Assembly (NCBI RefSeq): GCF_000764305.2
Contig: NW_025930454.1
Coordinates: forward strand, 21,653 to 85,652
Source of the DNA: Hyalella azteca
Lineage: Eukaryota > Arthropoda > Malacostraca > Amphipoda > Hyalellidae
Reading direction: 5' to 3'
Length of the DNA stretch: 64,000 nt
The notes under the pieces: model-generated
The model's input: only the letters and a program-made list of their open reading frames with translations
Database searches by the model: none
Told to the model about the DNA's origin: nothing
Made by a program: the position numbers and the translations under genes
In this document: positions 12,301 through 22,586 of the stretch, in pieces
Layout of the letters: each line of letters opens with the position of its first letter
Position numbering within the stretch: position 1 is the stretch's first letter

Positions 12301-12944
12301 GTATTTTAAATGGTATGTTATGCTAATTGCGAGGAAAATAAACTTTCTTCTATATGTACCTCCATTACTCTATTATTTTGCATCAAAACTGCTCAATCGT
12401 TTCTGCCCCACCCTGTATAAGCAAGCTAACACATTTAAATTGTATATTGTAAACAATATATAACAAATAGTCAAATAGTTGAAGATTAAAGACTACTTAT
12501 AGCCTTATAAGAATTGGCTAAGCTGCTAGCTATGTACAATGTATTGCAACACTTGATGCCTCTGTACCAAAAACATTAAATTTATTGGAACATAATACAC
12601 ACTAAGGGCAACAAGTTTATATACCAATTTGTCATTCATAGTACATTTATACTAAACCATGAATAACAATACCTCAAAATAAATTAGAGACTGCCACTCA
12701 ATATATTGAAATATATAAAAAAATAAAAAATCATGATTTTTATAAAAATCAAATGATTTAATTACATGATTTATATAATCATTTTGATTTAATCATTGCC
12801 AACCCTGGCCCAATTATTGAAATGGTGTGAAACTACAAGCCCAGTCCCATAAGCTTACAGAGGAAATGCCATACAGCTGATGATTTGAATCTTGCAGTGG
12901 ACAATGTTGTTAATGGAATGAAGTTTTTTTAAGTGTTAGACATA

Positions 12945-13110
12945 GAACATAAAAAATATAACTCAGTACCGGTACTCACTGCAGTGAGTGACAGAGAGCG
13001 CATTTTCTTGCCAACGAAAACTTGAGGTCACGGACAGATGGACAGACAGACGGACATGGCGAGTACAATAGTGCATTTTTTTCCATAAATGAGAAAATGA
13101 GCTAAAAATA
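12945..13110 (+). repeat. Dispersed repeat with internal CGGACAGA microsatellite, copy 1
   Basis: This segment contains the palindrome ACTCACTGCAGTGAGT, then a GTCACGGACAGATGGACAG microsatellite-like stretch, then GGACATGGCGAGTACAATAG and ATTTTTTTCCATAAATGAG. The same order recurs in the same orientation at 57377-57556. I do not recognise the family. It has no coding capacity. Confidence 0.7.
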
Positions 13111-13897
13111 TCTTTGTTAATGATTAATGGATATGGTAATATCATCAATAAATGAAGAACAAATGCAAATCACAGAAAACATCATTTGTTCTACATCTAC
13201 ATCTTCTACTAAGGAGGACTTCAGAGTACTGTTAGTAATGGACGAGTACACTCTGCATGCTTCAAACATTTTAAAATTATGTTTTATTTGAAGTGTCCTA
13301 TTACCCCATTCCCAGAGGTAATTTGGTACATGTTTTTTGCTTTGAGCACCTTACAAATAGCACATAGAATTTTTTAAAGATGCCATACGATAATCATTGC
13401 AAAGACCATTAAAATGAGTCTGAACTGTTTCATGGCAAGAAGTTATCAACAAAAATAATTGTCCCTTATTACCCCGTTTGCTGGTATCTGGACCATGCAA
13501 TTTTCACACATGTGTAGTAGTGAGTGTACATAGTTGCCAGCAGAATCTCTTGCTCTATGCAACTAGCACAAATTATCAAATATATTGCTTTGCCCAAACT
13601 GCATGGTTCATTGGCCCCAGATAGAGACAAATTCAGAAAAATTTTTCATGGGTAACCCATCTTGAGCATGGGCATCACTGTTACACAAGTATTCACTCAG
13701 CAGGAAAAAAAATAGGTATAGGCGGTGTTACTAACTTTAATCTTAATATGCTGAAATTATTTTTATTTGTCAAATTTCATCTGTCAAGTTTTGACACTCT
13801 CCACTTCTAGGGTTTCTGTGCTTATTTTTTCTAATTTTAGTCTGCTACAATTTTATTGTAAGTAGTTCTATGTTCATTAATCTTCTTTTTTTTGCAG
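13111..13897. other. Intergenic spacer upstream of the 13.9 kb gene
   Basis: No gene is seen. The last bases (about 13880-13897) are a pyrimidine tract ending TTTTTTTTGCAG, a good 3' splice site placed 2 bases before the ATG of the next gene. Its 5' untranslated exon and promoter are therefore further upstream and not identified. Confidence 0.4.
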
Positions 13898-13899
13898 CC

Positions 13900-16800
13900 A
13901 TGGCTTCTGAGCGCATACTGCATAGGGAACAGTTTCAGAATGCTAATCAGATGATAGAAGTGTTGATCCGAACAAAACCAAAGCCACCTCACAGTTCTAG
14001 TACATTGCCAAAACCAAAAGCTTTCAAAAGAGACTGCCTCCTCCAAAAAGAGTTGGAAAAAATTTCGAATGGAAGAAAACCGCACAAACAGGATGTAATA
14101 AAAACAGGCAGAGAAGCATCTGCAAAAGAACAATCAAAAGATGTCATAAACAAAAATAGTCACATGACTGTTGAGGTTTCAAAGAGAGATGGAATTTCTA
14201 AGAAGAAATCTTCAGATAGAAATAGTTTTGATCCCACATGGAGAGACTTATTGCAGAATTATAGCAGACATAGTGCTGACGATTCCACTTCCAGTGTGGC
14301 TGCACACAATTTTTCCCAAAATACTGTTGACAAAAGACCTTCGAAAGGGCTATCCCATAAGAGCCCTCATAAAGACAGGACCATCCAAACTTCTACAAAA
14401 CAGGGAGACCGAAAGCACAGCCCTCCTGCAGGCCCCTCAAACATCAGTCCTCTGAGGCACCATCGGCAGAGGCAAACTTCTGCTACAAGACACCATCCTA
14501 ATGAGCAAGCTGCTCCATTGATTGAAGCAAATCAGCACTGCCAGGAACAGTATCCGGGCTTAAATGGAGGTGGAATGCATCTGTTGGAAAGGAATTCAAA
14601 TTCAATCAACACTCCTGCTGCTAATCTAGTGAGACTTGAAATTTGTCTTATATTGAATTATCTACCTCTGACTATTGTGTTTTGTGAATTGAAAATTTTG
14701 CACTGAAAATAGTATTTCAACATAAAATCTTCTGGTAAACAATTTAGTTGATAATTACTGGTGTATTCATACAGAGGTTAGACAAAATAAGGGAAACACC
14801 TGAGAAATCTGCAAAATATATTTTAGTATGTCACAGGTCTGCCTTTTGCATCAATTACTGTTTTAATCCGCTGAGGTATTGATTCATACAAATTGTGAAT
14901 TGTTTCCAAAGGAATTTTAACTTATTCTTCAGTTAAAACCCCCTCCAGCTCTAGTAAAAATGATGGCAGTGGGAATCAACTTCTGACTTGAATCTCTTAA
15001 ATTGACCATAAATGCTTGATAATAGTCAGATCTGGTGATTGTGCTGGCCAAATGAGATGCCCAACTTCATTGGAATGTTCTTTGTGCCATTTTTAACAGT
15101 TCCAACTGTATGGATCAGGGTATTATCATCTGGAGAGATAGCATTCTCCTCTGGTAACAATGCTTGAACCATTGGATGAACTTGGTCCTCCAAAAATTCC
15201 TGAATAGTCACAGCTGGGGATTCCTATATGAAGAGAAATCATTGGTTTGCCTAATTTCCAAGAAATAGCACCCCAGATCATTTCAGATCCCCTGCCATGT
15301 TTTATGGTTGGGAGGAGCATCTCCAACTTCAAGTTCTGTTAGAGGTTGGAAATTACAAGTGGAAAGTTTACGTTTGGAGTATCTCCTAATGTAAACTAAA
15401 CCATAAGTTGGAAATAAGGTAAACAATGATTCATTAAAGAAAATTACACTTTTTTCCACTGTCCAAAGGACCAATTCTGGAGGTTTTTACACCTCTCTGA
15501 ATGCATTGCTTTGAAGCATTTGTATTTGAAACCAGAGGTTTTCTGATTACTGCTCTCCTATAGAATCCAGAGCAGCTCTCAGTAGACAGTTTTTATGAAA
15601 ACTGTGTTCTGTAGGTGTCCATTGAGGTCTGCAGTCATTTTTACAGCCATGGTCTTTCAATTGTCCTTCACAATTCAAATTAGGTACCGACAGTCTCTCT
15701 CTGACAACCTTGACTTTCAGCTAGACCTGTGCTTTGCTGAGGACGTTTTTCCTTCTCTTTCAAGAGCAGTCATTACTTTTGAGACAGTAGGTATATATCT
15801 CTAGAAATGTCAAGTATTCAGGAAGTTTGTCACACTATCACCTGCCATGTGGGCACAAAAAATTTGGCCTCTTTGAAAGTTGAGATGTTTGCCATTAATT
15901 GGTTATAGGTTAGGCTATAGACACGAAAGTTCACTAAAAATATCTGTTCAAGGATAAAATATCAATTAGCAGCAACAATAAGCAATGAAACATGAAAATA
16001 TGTTGAGTTTTCGTTGTTTATAACAAGTTCGAAAATTACAATATCAAAATGTCAGGTGTTTCCATTATTTTGTCTAACCCCTATGGCCCTATTTATGTCT
16101 ATTATTATTTAAGCATTCATTGCATCTTTTGGAGAAGTAGTCAACATGATTATTTTTCCATTAAGATCTGACCTATACTGATTTGTGAGACTGTCAACAT
16201 CAAGGTAAAAGGCGGTTTTTAAATTATTTAAGAAAATATCTATTCTGTTTCATTGATGCAGGTCAGAAGTGGAGGTCGTATTTCTTCTGATGGACTGAGC
16301 AACACTCCGTTTTCTGACAGTGCTTTGCAACTCCTACAGCAACTTAAGACAAAGCTCCAACATCGAGGTAAGTGTAATATTCTATTTTATGTATAAAATA
16401 GTAAGTATTTTTGTTAAATTATAATTATTTTAAGAATGATTGGTTGCTGCAAAAATAATTATTTGCTTATGAGAAAATTACAGAAAATAACATTTCTAGA
16501 TTTTCTGTCCATTTGTAGTTATGTTGATCAATCTCTGGGAAGAATTCTAATCCGAATATATTGAATCCTTGCACAAAGAAGGTCAATAGGACTACTACAC
16601 TTCAATAATAGGACTTGATCAATAATAGGACAAGCCCTTGCCACAATTTTTTTGTGCTGTGGCATCGTGATGTTGCTGGTGTTGTGAGAAGACTGGAAAT
16701 TATTTGGTCTTGTGCTGATAAATGAATTTTTCCTTTATTAAACAAACAAATTACTTATTGCATTCAAAAATATTATTAATGATCTTAGCCAAGAAAAAGC

Positions 16801-19800
16801 TCCATTGTGAAGTATTGAGTCACATTATAACAACATATATTCAGTAGTTACATTTTATTTTCTATTTCAATTACTGAACTTGTACCCATCTGGCAAGATG
16901 TATGGTAATATATTATGATTCATTGTGTTGAAGTATTGCTATATTTTCAGGTGACAGTGAAACCATTCAGGACCTTGAAAGACTGGAGCAACAATTGGCT
17001 GGTGCCGGAGGGACTGTAAAAGTTCCCACCCCTCAGTCAGCTCAGTCTTCTAACTTCACATCTGTTTTCGAAACGCCTCTTGCTCCTTCTTCGGAATCTC
17101 ACCAAGCACAACACCTTTCGTCAGTCCTTCATTCAAAATTATAGAGTTCAAAATTGATTTGTAAATTTTTACAGGCCTAACTTTTTCTGTAAAAATTTCA
17201 GTGCTTTCATTTTAAATTATTTTTAACTTTATTGGCCATTGCCATGCACTGCATTAAAAATTTTGCTTCCTTTAGTTTGAGAACAATAAAATTTTGTGTT
17301 ACTTGTATCATAATAATATAGTTCCTCTATTAATTGGAAATAATATAGTTCCTCTCAATCTTTGCTACCAAGCATATTACTGTTGAAACCTTACGTTCAC
17401 TGTTGATTGTTCAAGCATTTCTCCCTTTGCATAGTACGCCAATGATTTTATTCTCATAATGCAAATTACCAGGTTAGTTTTAATTATGCTGTTTTTTTAT
17501 GGCAGGCAAGTTAATCAAGTGCAACAGGCAATGGCTGAAAAGGATGCCACTATTGAAGAGCTGCGCATTCACAATGCACGCCTGCTGGCTCAGTACGATA
17601 AGGTGAGAAAGTTTGCATATCCATACACTTTTCTTGCTCATTGCCAGTAAATAATCATTAATATTGGGTCTGGAAGCTTTTCAGCTGTTAACAGATGAAT
17701 GTAGAGGAAGTTTTCCCATTGTATTGTTATGCTTCCAAGTTTTACCATAGCATAAAATTATTTCGGTATCTCATTATAAATCAAATGCATCATCTTGGTC
17801 ATTTTGTGTTTGCATGGTTCATGCAAGGTGCTGATCAACTTCAAACATTCAAATTTCATGCATAGTTGTGAGCTGTCAAAACGATTCATCGGACTCCTTA
17901 CATTTGATGATAATGGACGATTAATTATAATAATATTACATCTACAGTCTTGCTTGGATTATGATTATCACTCAATGAAGTATCCTGCCTAGTGTTTCTG
18001 TACTTAAAAACTATTGTGGTTTAATAGTCCAAATGATTTTTGGGGAAAATGTACCGTTGTGTTTGTTTTATCATTGACAGTGCCGGGTGGACACTCTGCA
18101 TTTCACTTTTCAGTCAACAAAAACCCTTACAGTATCTGGGCGATCTTCTGTTCGCGTTTACTTTTATCTTTTAAATGTAATTTCGGATGCCTAACTCGTT
18201 GATTTTTTTTTGCGTTGATGCATTTGAAAATCTTGTGATACTTGGTAGTGATGAATAATTTTTGGCATCGAGTGCCTTGCTCTACACAAGCTGGGTTCAT
18301 TGCTGTATGGCAGCCAGTGCTGTAGCACGTTATTTATTTTCTCGAAAATTAATTTAAAACAATACCTTGAGAATCGGTAAAAAGGTAATGATCATGCAGA
18401 GTGTAGTTTTTGTTCATTCTCTTGAATGGTAAAAATATGGCGCTAAATTTCGTTTGAAGATTATCAGTAGAACCAAGATCAGCATAGCGCATACCTTTCA
18501 TGTATTTTTTTTTTTTTTGCATGTGCTGGCTAAACTGATATCAGCTCAAGCTTGAGTAGTCAGAGGCGTTGATATTTTTCGTACCATTGTTTGCAGGTTA
18601 TCCAACAGCAGCGGCAACAGATGGTGAGGATTTGCCTTTTGTCATACTAAACACTGCAATTTTTTTAAAGATCGCTCAATTTGCATGACGGTTATTTAAG
18701 ATTAAAAGAAAATGAAGCGCTGAGTTTTGATTAAGCGAAGTAACACCAATGTTGAAAAATAATTTAATTTAAGACTGATTAAAGATTCGTGCCTTGTCTC
18801 ACCTGTCTCTCTGTACGGTAAACTTCTTTTCCACTTTTTGGATTTTCATGTAATATATGTTCTTCCTGCCCTGCAATAATTTTGTATAAGCACTGCTGAG
18901 GTTGTTTCATCTGCGGGAATTTAATTTGTGTCTGTTCGAATGTATTCTCTAATGCTTGATTGTTAATTCGATGCCTTAATTTGACTTACCGGTGCACGTT
19001 TATGATTTTTATTCGCCTGCTTTTGGATTTCCTATGCTCATTATCCACATTAATCGCTATTTGAAAGCCACCAATTTGAAATTTCGATTTTTTATCCGTC
19101 GTAAAGATGCAGTATACCATATGTAGGTACTAATATAAAAGTTAATGTGTAGTACTTCCCACAATAAAGTTTAATAAATACGATTTTAGATAGAATAGTA
19201 AATAATTGATCATCCGTTTGCGTTGCAGCTTAGTATGTGCTGGAAATTTTAGATTTGTATTTATCTGAGCAGGAAAACGCGCATGTGGGCAAAAATCTGC
19301 CACCAGGAGGAATAATCCCTACAGCCTTAGCATCCTCCACAACTCCAGCAGGATTTGTAAATGCTGCCTCAGTAACAACTCCTAATACAGCAGCACCTGC
19401 AATAAGTACTTCAGTACCGCCGCCCCTGCGACCAAACCACGGTATACACGCCGCTGCCCTGTCACCTCTCCTAGAGGTATCTGCTGAATCATCATCAGGA
19501 ATTAGGTATCCTATATATCCTTCAGCTAGAAATGAAGTTCTTACAGCTAATGGGCACAAAAATTCTAGAATAGAGTCTGTATTTCCTCCTAAGGTGGGAA
19601 GTAAGCAACCATTATCAAGAAATTATTTTGATCGCGTCGGCATTGAAGCTGTTGATAGTGGCAGAGCTGTCCCTCCTGCCAGTGCTGGTGGTAACTTTCC
19701 TTCACATGCAAGTCGTCACAATGCTGATGAGATTGTGAACGAAGGACCTGCAATTTCTTCTGGGGCACGACAGAGAGTAATGACGTCTGAACCACGAGGG

Positions 19801-21591
19801 GGCGTGCTTGCTACTAATCCTGTAACTAACGAGACAATGCTTCAGCAGCTGCGCGACGAGATAAGGTCATTGCGACGTGACTTCCAGCAATTGCAACGTC
19901 AAACGGAAAAGTCAACAGGGCCACCACTGTGAGAGCTAATTAATAACTTTTTGTGAAAATCAGCTAAGATTTTTTATTCAATCGAATAAATGATGTGACC
20001 TATGCTTCTCATGACGTGATTGTACATGAAATACATAATATGAACAATATCGTAAATAAATTTTTATTATTATTATATCTTTAGCAAAGGGTCAAGTGTG
20101 ATGACGCATGTCAGTTCAATACAGTACAGTTAAATTATCCGTACAAAATTAATCATTCTTTTATTTTGCAGTGGAGCTGCTGTGGAGACCACTTTGATCG
20201 CTCAACAGCCTCTAGCCTCCACAGCTAAAAGTGATGCCGCGTCCGTCGACCCTGCTAGATCAACCGCTGCTGCGCTTCAAGGACGCCCTTTCAGGACTGC
20301 TGGGAACCCACCAGCCCCCGAGCTGTCGTCGGTGCACAACATCAGATCTGATGCAGGATTGCGCGTCACGAGCACCATGCCTACTCTGCCCTCAGCGCTA
20401 TCAGGGCAAGGAGGTTCAACCAATGTAAATGTCGACATGTTCCGTTCAAGCAACGTTCAGCCAATAAATTCAGCAGACCATGCGCTCATGGATGCTACAA
20501 CTTTGAGGGAAAGGCCCAAAGATGCTAGCCAGGGAGACAAACCTGCAAGCCAGATAGACAACCCTTTAAACCAGGGAAACAACGCTTCAAGCCAGGGAAA
20601 CAACGCTTCAAGCCAGGGAAACAACCCTTCAAGCCAGGTAAACAACCCTTCAAGCCAAGAAAACAACCGTTCAAGCCAGGGAAACAACCCTTCAAGCCAG
20701 GGAAACAACCCTTCAAGCCAGGGAAACAACCCTTCAAGCCAGGGAAACAAGCCTTCAAGCCAGGTAAACAACGCTTCAAGACAGGGAAACAACCCTTCAA
20801 GCCAGGGAAACAAAACTTCAAGCCAGGGAAACAACCCTTCAAGCCAGGGAAACAACCCTTCAAGCCAGGGAAACAACCCTTTAAACCAGGGAAACAACGC
20901 TTCAAGCCAGGGAAACAACCCTTCAAGCCAGGGAAACAACCCTTTAAGCCAGGGAAACAACGCTTCAAGCCAGGGAAACAACGCTTCAAGCCAGGGAAAC
21001 AACCCTTCAAGCCTGGGAAACAAACCTGCAAGCCAGGTAGACAAACCTGCAAGCCAAGACAAATCTGCCGGAGCTCGTCGAGATGCGTTTCGGCAATCTG
21101 GTGCTTCGGGCGAATCTTTGGAGAGCAAGTTCAGCGTTCTGAGAAGTGATTACAGCCATTATCTCGGTACAAAATCAGGAAAACCTCTACAACCTATTGA
21201 TCAATTTCCCGATCATTCTAGAACCGTATCAGAATTAGAAGATTCACCTGCTTCTGTCAGTGAAGTAAGTGAGAATGAACCCATGGGCCAAGACAACAGG
21301 GCGCCATCTAAGCCTTCATTACGGAAGCCTAAATGTACCATAGTGGATGATGGGACCACGACGAAAGGCCAACGACGGACGGTGACGCCTGATTTCAGCA
21401 TCAGCTCGAGCACTATTGGCAGCTGTTCGCTCGTCAACAACTCGGGACGGGCGCGCCAACCCGTCGATCGCTTAGAGTCCACCAGAGTGCAGACGGCGGA
21501 CACAAGCGATGCTTTACTTTCAAGCCGTTCGCATAACGGTGTTGAGACTCTCGCTAGCGCCCTGGCTAAAGGTAATAAGCAGGATGTGTAG
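13900..21591 (+). CDS. Uncharacterised coiled-coil, Ser/Pro/Asn-rich protein (seven coding exons)
   Basis: I do not recognise the family. The start is the ATG at 13900, two bases after a strong acceptor. Exons: 13900-14628, 16262-16367, 16951-17119, 17506-17602, 18597-18623 (a 27-nt microexon), 19273-19928, 20172-21591. Phases join throughout, giving 1067 codons plus TAG. Residues 1-243 are basic and Ser-rich (MASERILHREQFQNANQM at the start). Exons 2-5 encode heptad-like helices (QLLQQLKTKL, DLERLEQQL, VNQVQQAMAEKDATIEELR, IQQQRQQM), a likely coiled coil. Exon 6 ends in another charged helix (LRDEIRSLRRDFQQLQRQTE). The last exon holds about 25 copies of a 7-residue repeat. For exon 6 I chose the acceptor at 19272 because the better-looking one at 19228 leads into a stop. 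A scaffold or centrosomal role is possible but unproven. The frame stays open past the TAG to 21744. Confidence 0.75.
14772..16081 (-). mobile_element. Degraded Tc1-like element inside an intron
   Basis: The left end CAGAGGTTAGACAAAATAAG and the right end (reverse complement of GGGGTTAGACAAAATAATGG) form terminal inverted repeats, flanked by TA at 14770-14771 and 16082-16083. The right end seems to lack the last two bases. The minus strand encodes a broken Tc1 transposase: FFNESLFTLF, then PLTELEVGDAPPNHKTW, with stops and frameshifts. At 15434-15432 the first catalytic Asp of the family motif FSDES is replaced by Asn. It lies in the first visible intron of the 13.9 kb gene, in antisense orientation, and belongs to the same family as 39425-40753. 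Confidence 0.85.
20526..21055 (+). repeat. Coding 21-bp minisatellite (heptad SQGNNPS)
   Basis: About 25 units of 21 bp (consensus GGAAACAACCCTTCAAGCCA plus one base) encode Ser-Gln-Gly-Asn-Asn-Pro-Ser, with variants such as NNAS, NKPS and NNPLN. The unit length keeps frame, so copy-number change alters protein length without breaking it. The minus strand is also open across the array as a by-product. Confidence 0.95.
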
Positions 21592-21744
21592 CGACCGAAC
21601 GTCAATACGGCATCTGTTGCTACTGTTGGAGGGCCTGGTAAGTTTACCGAAACTTCCAAGCTCAGGCCTTTTAATCTCGTATCTGACGGTACGCTGGAAA
21701 CTAACGAATTTCAGGTTTTAAATGAAGATGAATTTTCAGAGTGA
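21592..21744 (+). other. Open frame continuing 50 codons past the TAG stop
   Basis: The same frame continues after TAG (21589-21591) without a stop to TGA at 21742-21744. It reads RPNVNTASVATVGGPG and ends NEFQVLNEDEFSE, an acidic tail of ordinary composition. This could be read-through, a polymorphic or erroneous stop, or an untranslated 3' stretch. A GTAAGT donor-like site at 21618 and a TTTCAG acceptor-like site at 21709-21714 lie inside it. Confidence 0.4.
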
Positions 21745-22586
21745 ATAACTTGAAATGTCTTGAGCGGCATTGTTTTTTTACTTCTTTGTTTTAAGTGAAA
21801 GCTGCTGCTGTGTAACTTTTCTCAAATTTTAATTTCAGAAAGTAGCACTCCTGACCAAATAACTACCACTAGGTATCTGATAACTACTGAGTGGTATTAG
21901 TGATAATGTCCAATCACATGGCTTTTACAGCACAAGTAATTGGTATCAATGCAGATTCATTTTATAGTTAGATCAACAGACTTTTCCTCACTCCAGACAA
22001 TCTTCAACTGTCATGAAACCATTTTCAACAATGCCGTACAACTGTGTTCTGAAGCAATACTAAGAGAGACAGCATTACCTTCTTCATAATCATACAGTTA
22101 GATGGTCTAATTGCGTAATAAAATGTTCCTTTGATGCCGAAGCTTTTTGCCCGATTTGCTGCTGTTTTGTAGCGTAACCCGTCACGAGCTGGCCGGTGTC
22201 TTAATCATTCAAGTTCGGAAATGTATACAGTTGACTTAATTTAGATAAAGGATCAATTAATTATTAGTTGGTTAAGTAGAGATAGCTGAAGTTGGTGGAT
22301 ATTTATAGAGAAATATAAATTGTTGAAAAACCACTAGTATAATAATTAAAATTAATTATGGCACGTTTCAAGTTATACTACATTAATTAGACGACGACAA
22401 CGAATCGACATGATACCGTTAACAAATAATGACTAGCATTTGTAATCAACAATCCCCTTCCTCCATTTGTAACATTAATAAGCTGAGGAAAATACTGATT
22501 AGAGGATGGGTTTCCCAAATAAATTTCCTGTTTTAATGTTTCATGAAGAAATAAATTTCCCGTTTTAATGCGTCATAAAGAACACC
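21745..22586. other. 3' intergenic region between two convergent genes
   Basis: No coding capacity is seen. AATAAA at 22117-22122, followed by T/GT-rich sequence, is a plausible polyadenylation signal for the + strand gene. A 34-bp direct duplication containing AAATAAATTTCC lies at about 22515-22571. The minus-strand zinc-finger gene ends at 22587, so the two transcripts run tail to tail and may overlap. Confidence 0.5.

Larger units (their letters stand above)
10525..12807. mobile_element. hAT-like element with perfect 8-bp target duplication and internal tandem duplication
   Basis: The element starts CAGGGTTGG at 10525 and ends CCAACCCTG at 12807. It is flanked on both sides by GCCCAATT (10517-10524 and 12808-12815), an exact 8-bp duplication as made by hAT transposases. 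Inside are two direct copies of about 1.05 kb, beginning ACCATTTAGAATACTTATG at 10693 and 11783 (offset 1090). Each ends in a run of GATTTAATCATTTT units and CCAACCCTG, so an internal terminus also sits at 11754-11762. Each copy holds a mariner transposase fragment. No hAT transposase is present, so the element is non-autonomous. Confidence 0.75.

Noticed and set aside
19229..19272. Acceptor at 19228 as the start of exon 6 of the coiled-coil gene
   Set aside because: It puts an in-frame stop immediately downstream in every usable phase; the acceptor at 19272 keeps phase.
20457..21128. 223- and 175-codon minus-strand frames across the coding minisatellite
   Set aside because: They are by-products of the 21-bp repeat; the + strand frame joins flanking exons and is the coding one.
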